From Euonymus europaeus (Eukaryota > Streptophyta > Magnoliopsida > Celastrales > Celastraceae): 64,000 bases of DNA. Shown here piece after piece: positions 1 to 14,100 of this stretch. Numbering within the stretch: position 1 is the first letter of the stretch; every line of letters starts with the position of its first letter. The notes beneath the pieces were generated by a model. That model was not told the DNA's origin. It searched no databases and worked only from the letters and a program-made list of their open reading frames with translations. Where the stretch lies: positions 18,333,001 through 18,397,000 of the forward strand of contig OY756961.1 in NCBI GenBank assembly GCA_963580455.1, in the 5' to 3' direction. Both the position numbers and the translations under genes were made by a program.

Positions 1-790
1 TTACTGAATGTTTATCTCTACCCACTGTTTGTTGATTTGTTTCCATTACAGATGCCTTCATGCTTATTCCTTGCTTAAGTTGGCTCGCACCGCTTGATTC
101 ATTTTGTAAATCTATCGAGTCTGAGCGTAGTAAAGCTTTGCTGGACGACTCAAGAACCTTTGTATTATCATAATCGCCAAATTGTTTTTCTCACTGTTTG
201 GAAATGGAAACGTGAATCCATCGGAATGTTTAGCTGATATCAATACCTTGATTCGCCTTCATCATTTCTCGATTTTCTTCCTGTCTATAAGTATGCTTTC
301 CACTAATCCTACAGTGTCCATGTTTTTTTCTTCTTCACTTATATCCATATTTTCTTGGCCTCCATCCTTTTTCTTTTAGTACCTCATTGAATGTTCTCAA
401 CTTCTCAGAATAGGGTGCCATAATCTTTATGTTCTACACACCAAAATGATTTTAGATGATTCTCTCATCTCATCTCATGATTCTCTCATCTCATCTTTGA
501 TTGCATCTATCCCTACTTCAGATAAACTATTTCACTTATCATTTTTTTCTTGGTTTTGCCACATGTCTAGCAAAACATTCTGATTTCTTTTGCAATCACT
601 ATTCAAACATTTTGTTTCTTAATAGTCCAACATTTCTAAACATCATTGGGATACATATAAAAAATATAAAGAATTAACCTTTAATTCAATGGCGTCCTTT
701 GGTTACTTGAAACCTCATTTGCATTTTTCCCCTACATCTGACCAATGATAATATTGTGGGTGTGGGATAAACTCTCTTCAATAGCTTCAT
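1..790. other. Intronic or upstream AT-rich DNA, no gene seen
   Basis: No open frame here looks coding. The stretch most likely belongs to the long intron that precedes the visible scramblase exons at 5001, because the exons needed to complete that protein were not found between here and 5000. Low-complexity pyrimidine-rich stretches are present. Confidence 0.5.
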
Positions 791-2822
791 CATTCTTAAT
801 TATTGACCAAGGATGTTAAAAATCCTCTTTTTATTACCTTTCCGCATTCTATATTTCTATATTTCTTATGCGTCATCCTAAACATGGATTCTGCCGAAAA
901 TCCATCAGCATCCCCCCGTATCTCGGAGAGTGACACATTGGAAATAACAATTGACATCAAACATATAAATCCAATTATAATTCCTCAGCCTAACATCTAC
1001 CACAATCATGCAGGGCCTCAGATCTTCTATCTACAAGCAAAAACATATAACAATAATCAACAATCATCACAATAACCATACAAGTCATAATCATCCGGAC
1101 ATTAGGTCTAATACCCGGTACAGGAGTCCTGATCACACGCAGTACCCTTCAGACCCTCCATCATGCATATCATATAGGTACTCAACATAAATCGACAAAC
1201 ATAATCCAAGTACTAAGTGTATTAGCATGGAAATTAAATGACATGATCAACCCATATAATCTAATGAGTCCTATTGCTCCAAGGGTGGTCATCCATGTCA
1301 CGCTAGCCTCCTACTGATCTGTAACCTGATCATCACTACCAGTCTCACCTGAGGGTTACAAGTGAAGGAAATAGAGTGAGTAGAAGGCTCGGTAGATATA
1401 AAAGAAGAATAATCAACATCAGAAAGGCCGAAAGATGAAATAAGCACAATGCAGCAATATGACATATAATCATGATCACATAAATGTAAACAATCCAACA
1501 CAATTCCGAAAAACCATCGGAAAACTCAAACAATGCCTTGGCATCACTGTATGGTGCACCCACCACATTCAGAGTTCTAACCCGGTCAAGAAAAATTCTC
1601 ACGTCATTTGGAATTCTTGAATGACCCCACGATACTCCATCCTTCCACATATAACACCTATGGGTATTAGGAGACCATTCCCGTAATTCTCTATGCATTT
1701 ATAATGCATGTCCAACATGGTTATGAAAATAGACACATATATACACCAAACCTACACACACATATATATATATATATATAACTAACTACGTGATGCATGT
1801 CACAATCAAAACTATATTGGTGATCAAACATATTTCAAGGTATGCATTTAATTTAAACATCAATGTTTGGCTCATCCTTCCTAAAGAGCAATTAGGTAAG
1901 GATACAAAAGGGAAATGACCAATGAGGAAACAAACCACATTTTAAAGGCATGAATATCAAACATGAAGAAATATGGGTTAAAGAATCTTTACCTCGTTAT
2001 TCAAGCAAAGCAAAAATCAAGTTTCCAATTCTAGGGTTTTTGCTCCTCTTTTTCTAAACCTATCAATTTGAAAAATTCGTTCTCATTTTATCACACCCAT
2101 AACATCAATTCCACAAATCAATACCCATTACTTCAAGTAATCAAGAAAAACTTACCCCTCTCTCTCTCTAAAATTTCCAAAATCCTCACCCCAAGCTCTC
2201 AAGCTTGAAAATATTCCAATCAAACTCAAATTTAACAAATACATACGTAAATAAGTATAAATCAACCTATTTAAACCTCATTATCTCAAATATTCGAATA
2301 TTCAAGCCCTAACCTACAAAACCAATAAAAACGTAACTATGCAAATCTATAAAAAAACTTACCTTAACCGTGAAATCTTTGTAAAATTCTTGGTGAATCT
2401 TGTTAAGCACCTAAATCCTTGGTAATCTCCAAGAAGAATCACCCTCTCTTTCTCTCCTTCTTCCTCGCTCTCTCATCTTCTTTCTTCTCCCTTTCTTTCG
2501 GCAAAACCCGTCCGTTCTCAATGTTCGCCTACTGTTGCTACGCGCAACATATGTTTTAATTGTATTTTCTTTTTTTCAATTTCAATTTTTTAATAGATAA
2601 ATGGGCAATTCATGCCCACCGGAAGTGGGTCTTATATTATAATATTATACACACACACACACAACCCTTTGGTTTATTTATTATTATTATTTTTATATTA
2701 TAATTTTACTTAATTCTATTTAATTAGTGACTAACCTATCCTTGGTCAAATTTAATCCAATTCTTGATATTTTCAAACCCGAACTCATTATAATGATTTT
2801 TCTCCCGGGTCAGGGTATTACA
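790..2822 (+). mobile_element. Solo LTR, Ty3/gypsy Tekay/Del-like (copy S1)
   Basis: The block around 870-960 matches the 5' part of the LTR at 36640: both share a CGTCATCC...GGATTCT...CCCCGTAT.TCGGAG series at matching spacing. The right end (GGGTCAGGGTATTACA) matches the ends of the copies at 28550 and 36640. No internal retrotransposon genes are present, so it reads as a solo LTR. The left boundary is inferred by alignment (about 790-803) and no clear target duplication was found, so this copy is older or altered at its edge. Simple CA/TA repeats lie at about 1750-1780 and 2650-2663. Confidence 0.65.
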
Positions 2823-4409
2823 CAATTCAATGTCAATATTTTGAGTACCTTTTGTGATAGGAAATTCTGTTTTATATGTTCTGTTTGTTCTTAGATTTCT
2901 CGAGAGAGATTTTTTTTTTTACATATTTTCTTTTAGATATGATAAATGTAAGAAAAAGGTTAAATTTAAAAATTGTTGATGCTTAATACATTATAATAAT
3001 AATATTAGAATTTCTATATCTGTATGCTTAATGTATAATACCAATATACAAATTGACATAGTTGAATAAGTTTGTGGAAATTTATAAAAATGAATTTTTG
3101 TAAAACCTTGATGTTGATTGTGGCTCATGATTTTATTCATTCTCACATTTAAGCTTGAGCTCAATCTCAGTTTGTTTAAATGAGTCAAGATTGAGACTCA
3201 ATTTAATGTTCAAATAACCATGTCCACTGTGTCTAGTGTTAACGACACATTAGATCCATTGCCTATCCACAAACTTATAGATCCTTCTCTATCTAGGATC
3301 AACTCTTATTTTTATTTGTGTGTTTTCATAAGTTAGTTTTCTATTGGGTCAATATTTAATAAATTTCCTTTAATTTTCATTCCAGGGGTATTATCATAAT
3401 TGTCAAGTATGTTGGAATTTTGAATTTATACTGTTTAGTATTTCTATTATTTGCCTAAGTCAAGTCATTTATAATTGGAGTCCTATTATTTTACATTTTA
3501 GGAATCCTAGTATTATTTTAAGGAATTTTTACAGAATTAGGATTACTAGGAGTCTATATTTATGGATGTACTCTCTCAGGGAATGATGATGAATGAATGA
3601 ATAATATTGAGATTACTTTCAACCATGTGACTTGCTTTTCAATTGTTTGTGCAATCATCATTTGGTGTGATGCTTAGGTTATATATATTTTCTTTGCTTT
3701 GTTTTATCTAATTTCTCTACAAATTCAGATCTGATTCTACTGTTTTAAGACCTAAATTCAAGTTCTTTCAAGCCTTAGTCATCCAAAATTCTTGAAGTAA
3801 CCCCAATTGCTTAAAATCCCTCACAATAACCCTTTTCTACAAGGTTAGTGAAAGCTGTCCTAGGTCACTCGTCTTGTTATCCATAACCCTAGTTAATGGC
3901 CTTGCTTTAGCCTCTTTTGGAAACTCCTTGCTTGGAAAGCAGAGCTTGTGAAGTGAACAAAAGATGTGGAAAACTTTTTTTTTTTGTCTTTCTCTAGCTA
4001 TAAGTTGAAGGTAGATTCATAATGGTTCATTTAAGTTCAGGTTGAAATGAACATTTACAAGTACTTTCTCGTCTGCTCTCTTTTTTTAATTCCTAGAACA
4101 GTAGAGAGTGGTGTTATATATATATATATGTCAATAGAGGCCAGGATGGATTGCCCACTGATGATGGTTCCTTCGATTAAGTGTGCAGCATGTTGGCTGA
4201 AACTGCAAGTGTTTTTTGAGCAGTTGAGCCATAATCTGAAACCTAACTTTACTTAATATAACATGTTTGACAACAACAAGAATGAATGGGAGGACTGAAT
4301 GCTAACCCACAAAACACACTTGAAAATGCCAAATATTTTGGAGGGACGATAACCTTTTAAATACCAGCTTGGATTACTTTGCTGCTTTTCATATTTGTGC
4401 TGTGGGTAT

Positions 4410-4452
<43 letters not shown>

Positions 4453-5000
4453 TTTTTGCTTGAAGCTTTATTTTCTTGTGGGAAATTTTATCAATTTTTA
4501 TGACAATGAGAATGAATAGAAGAAGGATTGAACTTGAGCCCACAGAACACTATCAAAAAATGCCAAACATTTTGGAGGGATGATAGCCTTTTGAATACCG
4601 GACTCTGCTCCAGCCCAAATGACTTTGCTGGCGTGTCTTTTTTACACTTTGTCTCCCTTACCTTTTCTTAATATCTTTTTCTTTGGGGAAAAAAAAACCT
4701 GCAATAAAGGGATCCATGGGGGGGCAACCGAAAAAGGGTGTCCACCTTGGTACTCTTGTTAATAAATTCTTTACCTTTCAGAAAAGAAAAAAAGAGGATT
4801 GGCCTTGCTAAGTTACATTGGCTTGCTTATTATCATCTTTCAGAAAAAATACACTACTAGCTTTCAAATCAGCGAAGGATCTTCATAGTCACTAATGTCA
4901 TTTTTAGCCATTTTTGTGATACAATATTTTGATTTTGTAAGTGCATGCATGTTACATTACTACCTGTAATATGTCCATTCTTTTATAATATATTGTATAG
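2823..5000. other. Long intron upstream of scramblase exons, with a local duplication
   Basis: No coding exon is recognisable. At 4268-4395 and 4505-4635 a block of about 130 bases occurs twice in the same orientation, about 235 bases apart, sharing phrases such as CAAATATTTTGGAGGGA / CAAACATTTTGGAGGGA. The two copies are separated by a (TC)n microsatellite. Confidence 0.5.
4411..4448. repeat. (CT)n microsatellite
   Basis: An uninterrupted CT dinucleotide run of 19 units lies in the scramblase intron between two copies of a short direct duplication. Confidence 0.95.
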
Positions 5001-6360
5001 GAATAAACAGTTTGCAGTGGTCGAAAATCCCGGCTTCTGGAATTGGACATTTACTTTGAAGGACAATCATGGGAAGGTGCTGGCTGAAGTTGATCGCAAC
5101 TGGAGAGGTTTTGGATTTGAGGTTGTACCATTTCTCAAAAAAAAATTATAAGAGTAATTATCAGCTAATCACTCTTCAATTCTTCATGCTTATTGTTCTC
5201 TGGGCCATTTAAGTACTTTAAACTTAAGTGAACAAAAATTTACTTTGAAGAACTGAGGTTTTGGAGCTGTAATAGGATGCTACTATAAAAATATTATAAC
5301 TTAAATATTAAGATGGCAATTGAAGTAGTGATGCTTCCATTTTAATCTCTCAGAATGCTTCTCTCTTGCCAAATGTTCCCGGAATTGGAAAAAAATACGA
5401 AAAATTGGATGAGAAAATTAGGGGAGAATTATCATTATGAGATTTTTTTTCATGCACAGGGAAATGTTTGTCTTCTATGAAGCTGATTTTCCACCTGAGA
5501 TGCTATACTTGTTTAAGAACTGATTTGAAACCTATGTGATCTGATTCCTAAATGATTTGATTCTTTGCTGTCTATGTGCCCCAAAGTGCTGCTTAGCAAT
5601 GTCACATGGGACTGAAATGGCTTTACTCTACCCGGTTACATTTCTTGTGGGTTTTCTTATGTCCATGGATAAAGTTGCATTCCCGCCGCTGTATTATATT
5701 ATTTCGTTTCCAATTTGTTGCAGCTCTTTACCGATGCTGGTCAATACGTAATCCGGTTTGGGACTGCTGACCCCAGCTCCAAAACTGGCCTTGCTGAAGA
5801 GGTAGCATACCCACCTTAGAAGGTTGTCCTTTTTTTGTTTTAATGAGATTCTTTAATTTCTCATTTCCTCGTGGCAGGTTCAGGAGTTAAATGTTGCTTG
5901 TCCACTTACTCTTTCTGAGAGAGCTGTAGCTGTTGCTCTTGCTATATCTCTTGATAATGACTATTTCTCGAGGCATGGTGGATGGTAAGGTCATTTAATT
6001 ACTTCAATGACCAAATTAGCTGGTTGTCTCCAAAGCAGCCCCAAAAATTGTTTCTTTTTTTTCTCTTGTCTTTTTTTAATTTCAAGGTAAACAGGAAGTT
6101 CGTTTTTTACCACTTGGCACACTTTATTCGCTTCTGTATATTCTGCTCTATTTTTTCTTTCAGTCTTTCAGACTTCTACCTATTCATGTCCTACATTTGG
6201 TGTTCATTTTTGTAATCACGATTTGGTATTTCGATAATGCAAATTTTTGTCCTCATATGTTACTTGATAAGTTGATAATTTGATATCTAAGCAGAAGATG
6301 ATTAACAAAGTTCACCGTTTCTCTGTCAGGGGGCTTCCCTTCTTCGTTGTTGATGAGTAG
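5001..6360 (+). CDS. Phospholipid scramblase-like protein, 3' four exons (partial)
   Basis: Plant homologue of the scramblase / Aim25-LURP-type family, a 12-stranded beta-barrel-like fold associated with membranes, in animals linked to Ca2+-driven lipid flipping; its exact plant role is not settled. Visible exons: 5001-5121, 5724-5801, 5878-5984 and 6330-6360, all with GT-AG borders and matching phases. Together they encode about 112 residues: NKQFAVVENPGFWNWTF, a D-N-H-G-K strand, FTDAGQYVIRFG, a C-terminal helix region (LSERAVAVALAISLDNDYF) and the terminal GGWGLPFFVVDE. The conserved F..W.F.L.D and DAG.Y.I.FG blocks identify the family. The first visible exon begins in phase 2, so upstream exons must exist; none was found in the first 5 kb, so they lie before the window. 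The reading frame is intact and the gene looks functional. Confidence 0.88.
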
Positions 6361-7257
6361 ACTTCAGTGTTAAGTCTACTGTTGAATGGTTCTTCTGTGG
6401 TGCCTCTACCCATTTGATTTTGGATTTCTTGGCTGCATGCAGCAAATCAGTTTAGGAACTCTTAAGCTACTCAAAACATCTTCGCTCGGTGTTTCTCAAT
6501 CCACCAATAAAAAATCGCTGTGAACAACCAGCTCTTGTATGGTGTTTTGAACAGCTCAATTGATTATTGTGGTTGCCAAAAAATTTGTGCTGATAGAGGC
6601 TAGATCTTGCATATTTGATAATTATGTGATGTCTTGTTTTAACTGTAATGAAATAATGACACCTACCGATTACTTTTCAACCAAATGTGATGGAGTGATG
6701 TATTATATTTTTTTTCCCTCTAAGCTATATACCCATTTTTATTCAATTGTTCTCATTGAAGTATGTTGTCGCATTAGGACCCTATGGAGTGTATTATTAC
6801 TTTTATTGCTAGTTAATGATAAATAACTCATATTTTAAGAGTACATGATAGTTCATATTTAAATAATAATTGTTAAATCCTATTGGAAATAGATTCGATA
6901 AATCCTAATAAGTTTTGTTTATTGAATTTTTATGCTGTAATATAAATAAGAAGTTTAAATCATAAGAGGAATAAATTCGATAAACTTTAACGGTTCAACG
7001 GTTTGTGTTTAAGATTTTAATGTTACAAGTTAAATGATAAGTGTTAAAATCTTAAGGAGAATATATTCGCTAAACATTAATGGATTAATAATTAATTAAA
7101 ATCAAATTATAAAATCAAATAAATGTTTAACATATTAATTAAGGTAGTAGAATAATTAATTATAATAGAGAAATTAATAAAATAACTAGATATGGGTTCC
7201 AATGAATTCTCAAAATATGACTATTATTTTCCTTTATTGCTTCTTAAGACTAGTAAA
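6361..7257. other. 3' flank of scramblase gene and AT-rich intergenic DNA
   Basis: The first ~450 bases are the likely 3' UTR. From about 6873 to 7090 three degenerate ~75-base units follow one another, each with a TTAAATC...GATTCGATAAA-like core (ATTCGATAAATCC, ATTCGATAAACTT, ATTCGCTAAACAT). No gene is seen. Confidence 0.5.
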
Positions 7258-8140
7258 TTACAAGTCTAGTAGAAAGCTGCAGCTAATATTACCAACACAT
7301 TGCAAACGTTCTGATAAAAGACTCCTGAGTCTTTCCCCTTGAATACAAGAATTTATTAAAAAGTTCTCCAATCTGCATTTGGGTGCATATTGTTGCTTTT
7401 GCCTGGCTGAGTATAGACACAGGGACATGGAGGTGGCTAGAATAAACTTACCATGCAATGGAAACAACTTATGATCCTTATTTCATACAACAAATATGAA
7501 AAAAGCAACGATCAGTACTTCATCCTATAATGAACAATCGGCAAGTCAGTCCAACATTTTCTACATGGCATCTGATGATTAAAGATCAAGCTACAAGATT
7601 TCAAAACACAGAACTCCAATATATAGCTCATCAATTATTTCATCTCGTCAAATAATCTTCCATGTTCTTCCAAGAGATTGTGCTCAGAAGAACCAGGCTG
7701 CAACTCTTGCCTAACTAACTGAATTACAAATTTTAAAAGATCGTCTATGTCGTGCCTATGACTGGTATTCCCTACCTTGAGTCCCACTATATACTTTACA
7801 TTGTAATAAAACGGAAGGCTTAAAATACATAAACACCAATAGCAGACAGGAAAAAAAAAAGAAAAAAAAAAAGAGGAAATATATACCAATCTACTTCAAT
7901 TCCAAACTACTCACTTCCACGATTTATTTCCTGCCTACCTAAAGCTTCTTGCAATTGTTTAAATTCTTCAGCAAACTCAACACATTCAGAGTAGTCTCTT
8001 CCCTGGAGCAAGATTATTCCAAAAAGAAACAGTATTACCCTGGCTATGTGTACAGGCTGCTCCGGCATATAATGCTCAAAAGTAGCACCAATTGTTGCAT
8101 TAACAGGATTAGTATTCCCATATAATAATGTACCAGTATC
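7258..8140 (-). other. 3' flank of the PWWP gene, with an in-frame open extension
   Basis: Downstream of the PWWP stop codon (8141-8143) the same frame stays open for 77 more codons to a TAG at 7907-7909. The remainder, 7258-7906, is probably 3' UTR or intergenic sequence with short chance frames. No other gene is recognised. Confidence 0.5.
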
Positions 8141-11100
8141 CTATGATGGTGGTCTCTCTGCATCATTATTTGAAAAACCCACCTTACTAGCTGCTTTTGA
8201 TGGTGGCCTATTGATCTTTTCAAGTAACCGACTAAATACTAACTTGAAAGGAATGCAAGCCACTGTTGGGGGACCAGATGATTCTGGCTTAAGCAGCCCA
8301 TCCATTTGACAGTTACTGCTACCATGTATTGGCTTACTGAGATGTTGCTCAGTAGCAATTGATGACAGAGTTCTTGTTCTCTGACAAGAAGATAAGCTAA
8401 CTTTCTTCATTGGCTTTCTTGCTATCTTCCTATCTGCTGGAGGCCGGGAAATCTGAGCAAGTGTCTTCACAAACAAGCTGGAGTTTTTATTAAAATTCCC
8501 AGCATTTGACTTCTTGAATTGTAGTCTGCTTTCACCATCAGCAGCATCTCTACAATCCAATGATGATGATAGATGCCGTGGGACCCGAGAGTTGGTCCTT
8601 CTAGCAGTTCTCCATGCCTGTGGAAGTATTGTATTTCCATCATGCTCAGTCACTCCATTGCCAAAATGAGCAATCGTACAAAGAAGATTTTCCGTAGATC
8701 CATTATCTAGAACCTCGATTTGGATTGGATGACCTATTATCGCCTTTCCATTTAGCTTGCTCATGAGAGACACAATAGGGACACGTTCTTTTTGATAGCT
8801 TGCTTGCACCTTCAAATCTACATCAAATAAGATAGATCTTGACCTTCCACCTACATGATGACGGCCAATGGATGCTGAATCAAAACCCTCCCATTCACCT
8901 TGCCAAGGTGAAAGATCCTCCCAAGTCAAGTCGTCCCAATCAACGACAGTACTACTCATACTATTTCGTCCAGCTGTCGCAAAATCCTTCTCGTCAAAAT
9001 CAACCTCATCAATACCATCATTGAAATAGTCACTTCCTTGGAATCTCAAACTCTGTCCAGACACTTGTTGCCTGAAATTGGTCCGGCTCATTCCATAAGT
9101 AGTTCCGTGAATGGATCCATTGAACCCTTTTCCTCCAGCAACATCCAAAGACTTCTTTGTAAAATTGCGAATGTTCCTCTTCCCCTTCAATTGCCATCTG
9201 GACACTGCTTCATTAGCAAGAAAAAGGTCATCAGGAGATAGCTGAAACATTTCACCTGAAAGTTCCGACTCATCTGGCTCCTCACTACTTGTGTCTCCAT
9301 GCTCTTCCGGTGCTTCACGTAGTCCAAGAGAGCAGAATGAACAGCCATTAGATAACAAGAAATGAGTAAGAAAATTTTGAAATGTCGGGCACAAGTTGAA
9401 AATAGCTCTCGGACACTTAGATGAATCGTCGTCCATAGCAGCATATAGCAAATATTTTCAAACAAAAGCATCAAATGCCAAAAAAATTTACTGAAGTGAG
9501 AAAATGACAGGTATAAAGGTACAATCCTTTGGTTATGATAGACCGAAAGAACGAAAGGCTTCACTCCTTACTCCTTACGCATATAGTCACACAAACTTTT
9601 AACTAGTTTCATCGTCCACTTGCTTCACCTGAGTGGATTAAACCATAACAATCTAAAATGACGAAAAAAGAGACACTACACTTATTTCTGGTATGCAAAA
9701 ATTAATAAACCCATCCAAGTCAAACTTCTTTTAAATCCAAGGTCTGTGCCTCCTATAAAGTGAATTAGTTTATCCCCCCAGATGCAGATAAGAATAAACA
9801 TAAATGCCATTACTTTGTCCAGAGCATTTTGAACTAGGAGTGCCAGAATGGAAGCAAGGGGTTGGGGGTCTAGTTCCTGACGTCTTGGTGTGCCTTTGTT
9901 GTATACTTGTATTGCATCTAAAGTTATCTAGGAGTATATAGAAGTTTTACGTCTCTCTTTAAAGTCATGATAGACCACAAGTACAGGACCTAGATTTCCT
10001 AGATAAATTTTCTTCCATTTGTTAGCCTTCGGAATACTGGAAGTCCATATATGACCTTTACTCTTCACTTGTTATCAATAACCTTTGAATATAAAAAAAT
10101 TGAGTCCCAGTTAAATATACATAATCATCAATCATTACCTGCTTTGATTGAATGGTGCAATCAATCCCTAACAGAGATGATGCCAAGGAACCTAGGGTAA
10201 AGTTAGAAACCTAACTTTCTTGCGATAATAACATTTTCTATGAAATAGTGTGCAGTGTAAGCATTGAATGGTTAAAAAAGGAATTTGATACCAAGCAATG
10301 AAAAGCATTACATAAGGCAAAAGATAAAACATAATTTGAGCATAGAGATTGAAACTGGAAATAATTTAATTTCAGTATAAACGAGGTAAGTTCTCACCTA
10401 AAATTTGGAAGATTCTGTTATCACTATTAAAAATTATACGCCTAGGGCATGATAGATATTCACAGCCATAATGAAAGCAACAAATGATTCATATATATAT
10501 AAAGGATTGAAAAGCGATAAGGTGAAACTCTAACCTGAATGAACAGTCATCTCATTGATATCTGGTCCAGTCTCGGAAGGATCAGTATCAGATTCAGAGG
10601 TATCAGATTCTGTTGAATCAGATTGAACATCTTCCAATAATTCTGAACCTTTCTCCTCAGCCCTGGGATCAGGATAAGGACGACCATCATCACCTCCAAG
10701 TTGGGAAGCTGACATCTTCATGTGGCCAGGAGGAGCTTCCTTAGAGCCCAAAGAATCACTAAATGAGTCTGGTAAGGTAACACACTTGCTTCTTTTTGCC
10801 TGAAAGCTGGCCTGTATTTGATCGATTCCTGAAAACAAAACCAGTGTGAGGTTGCAGTAAACAAGGGGCCATGCATATGATATGTTCCCTTTCATCTAAA
10901 GAAATTATACCATTTGCAGGATCTCTTCTCCGCATGTTAGAAGCCCCAGAAGTTGATTGAGTGTGATCATCGGCTGGATGCTTCTGAGAGGCATCTGAAG
11001 AAGCAGAAGGTGAAGGTTTTCGCTTTAAAGTCCTAAGCCCAAAGTCCTGCAAGCCTCGCATTCGAGGTGTGACTTCAGTATGTACATCTTCCCATGATGG

Positions 11101-14100
11101 TAGCTTTCCATCTTTCGCTTTTTGAGGAAAGGAAAGGTTGCTGATAATCTCATCCTTGACAGCTGTATCCACTCTTCTTGAAATTTGAGTAGATTTAGAA
11201 CTCCCAGTTTTTCCAATACCATTATTTCTCAAACGCTCTGAAGACGTGGCAGACTGCTTGACAGAACCAGATGGTTTACTTCTTGTGTTATCAGAAGCTA
11301 AATCTAATTTTCCTTGTTTCCTCAATTGTTGCTTCTCAAGTTCAAGTGCATGAAGTATTGCATCTTCCCGTCGTGCATATTTCTCTCTTTTCTTGATTAG
11401 AATGCCATGGGAGGATTCGGCCCTTTCAATACAATCATCAAACTCACCACATCGAAATGCCTTCACACGCTTAGATTTCTCTAGATTGTACCAATCCCTG
11501 CAAAGACGCGCCACAAAAGACATCTTACAAATGCAATAGAGAAAATTAGCCACTATAAGCATAATTGGTAAATGAAAAAGAGTACATCATAGGGCAGAAC
11601 TTCCAGTAGCAGTACAACTGAGGGCCATATCAGGAAAAACTAATTTCACAAAGAAATGGGCCACTTGGCTTCTTTTTCTATACTCCAGCTTTGAGTAGAT
11701 GCAGATTAGACATGTATGTGACAATATAATTCAGGATGATATAAGCCTATATTGTGGCTGATATCAATGAAAGGCAAAAAAGTAGAGCAGTAATCCAACT
11801 ACTTCTCAATAAAAAAAAGTAAGCAGTTAAAAGTGAGGAGCAAATCCCAAAGCAACAAGAAAGTCAACCAAGTTTTTACAAGCCCCAACAGAGGGGGGGG
11901 GGGGGGGGGAAAGGTAAAACGGAACAAAATTCCTTACATGAGTTTAAAGCCATTCTTTGATGACAAAAATTAGAAAAAGGCTAGATAATGGGCAGCCTGC
12001 ACCGTCATCATCTCTTGTAGATGTGAAGATGATGTGACCGTTTGGGTGTGTGGTAGGAGGCCCGAGTCCAGTAGCTTAAGGACGTACCACGGGCCCAGAC
12101 TATTTGGGCGAGCCCAATGCGTTGAAGCCCACTGCGTTGAAGAAAAGCGTCGTTTAGCTAGTTTTTGCCCCAATTCAAAGTTGAGCTCCTCCTCGCAAGC
12201 CCTAAATTGAGAAAGGTGCTGCAGCTCGCTTCCTCCCCTGCAACAACGACCGATCGGTAAGGGTTAGGATCTTCTTCCCCAAGCTAATCGAACTGTATCA
12301 CACTCTCCGCATGCTAACCATCTTTTCCTGGTTTGTCATTTGACAGCACTGCCCGTCGCGAGCCTCTCCTGCCTACACCACCATCGAATTTCTTCGAGGT
12401 ACGTTCTTCGACTGGGTCGTCATTTACCTCGTTTCGTTTTGTAGATTACTACGCTACCCTTGCCGTTGTCGACCCTCTCTATCTCTCGCTTCTTTATTCG
12501 GTTTTTTATTCGGTTTTTTGTTCATCCTGAAGCCATGATGTTGACTGGCTCAATTCTCTAGTAAGCTTATGGATTTACATTGCCAAGTTGTTTTTCGTAC
12601 TTTTGATGATCAATTTCTTAGCAATGATTACAACAGCATTTTTTGATTTTGCAAAGATTAGTTTGCCGTTTGAGAATACAAAATTCTAAAATTATTAAAT
12701 TCCATTACATGCAACTTATATACAAAAATTCTAAAAAGAACGTTGATTTCAGTCGCAGAAGACCTTAATAATTTTAGATTTTTTTTTTTGCTTAATTTAT
12801 TTTTGTGATTCAATCTGATTTAGCTTCTTCATTTCTGGGCACTCTGAATCTTTTGTTGCTAAGTTCGGTGTGAATTCGTTGATGGGTATTTTGTTTTTGC
12901 TGTAATGAATTGATATATGGATTGGGTTGGTGTTTGAATGCAATCATATTGAGGTGGGCAGATGTGATATCATTGTTTTTATTTGTTGCTAATTACTTTT
13001 GGTTGAATGTGGGATTTGGTTGTGTTGTTTAGGATTTTAGCTGATGGTTGTTGATCTAGTTCATTTTTATTTATGGCATCCGTAAACTAAGACCTATTGC
13101 TTGATCGAATGTATCTTTTTATGGTGATTTCTCTGGTTTTTTCTTAAATCCTTGCTCCTGGTTCACTGAATTGGAGTTGGTTAATATTTTTTGTTGCAAT
13201 TTTTACTTCAGCTTTCACACGTTTTGATTCCCCTGTTTGACAAGCCTTCTGATTTAGTTATAGAATTGGGTCCTAGAAAAGTACTTTCTCTCTTGGTGTT
13301 CTCTTAGATATGCAGATCAGATTAAAATTTTAGTTATGAAATTAAGTGTTTCGATGCCAAATGCTTGTCCTTCCACTGTCTGGTTTCTACTTTCTCTACA
13401 GATAGATGAAATGCTTTTCTTTCCATGTGGGATTAGCATCTTAAAATTTTCATGATTTGCAATTATCACTGCCATTTATGTGATATGTGAAATTGGCATC
13501 AGCTCAAAATCTTATGATCTGCTGTTTGATCGATGCTGTTTTTTATTGGTCATTTTTTTAGCATTTCTTATACGTAATAGCATTATTCATTGTGTTTAGT
13601 GTTCAAAATTGTCCTTCCTGCATATTAGTATGAGTAATACTAGTACACCTTCTGCACCATCAACCCAAGTTGTGGACAAGGCAAATTGGGACTCCGCACA
13701 AACCAAAATATTTGTTGATCTTTGTGTTCAACAAGTTAATGAAGGAAGAAGGCTCGGATCACATTTTACAAAAGAAGGTTGGCAGAGAATAGTAGCAGGT
13801 TTTGAGGAAAAAACTGGAAAATGGTATGACCAACGACAATTGAAGAACAAGTGGGATAACCTAAAGAAAGAGTACAATCTATTTCAGAAATTGAGACTTC
13901 ATGATACGGGCACTGGATGGATTATGTTCGGAATACTATTCTTGCTGATAATGAGTAGTGGGAGAGGAGGATTAAGGTGAGTTCTTCTCTAGTTTAATTT
14001 CATTCAGTTTTATCATTACTATCCTGTCATGATTACCACTAAACTTTCACTTTTGAAATGCGGAAGGATAAGAAGGTGGCAAAGTTCAGAATTCAGGGAC

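Noticed and set aside
7635..7889. Minus-strand frame beyond the PWWP extension as a separate gene
   Set aside because: Poly-Phe start from a T-rich run and no family signature; probably UTR.
8839..9241. Plus-strand frames opposite PWWP exon 4
   Set aside because: They are mirror frames of a real coding exon on the minus strand.
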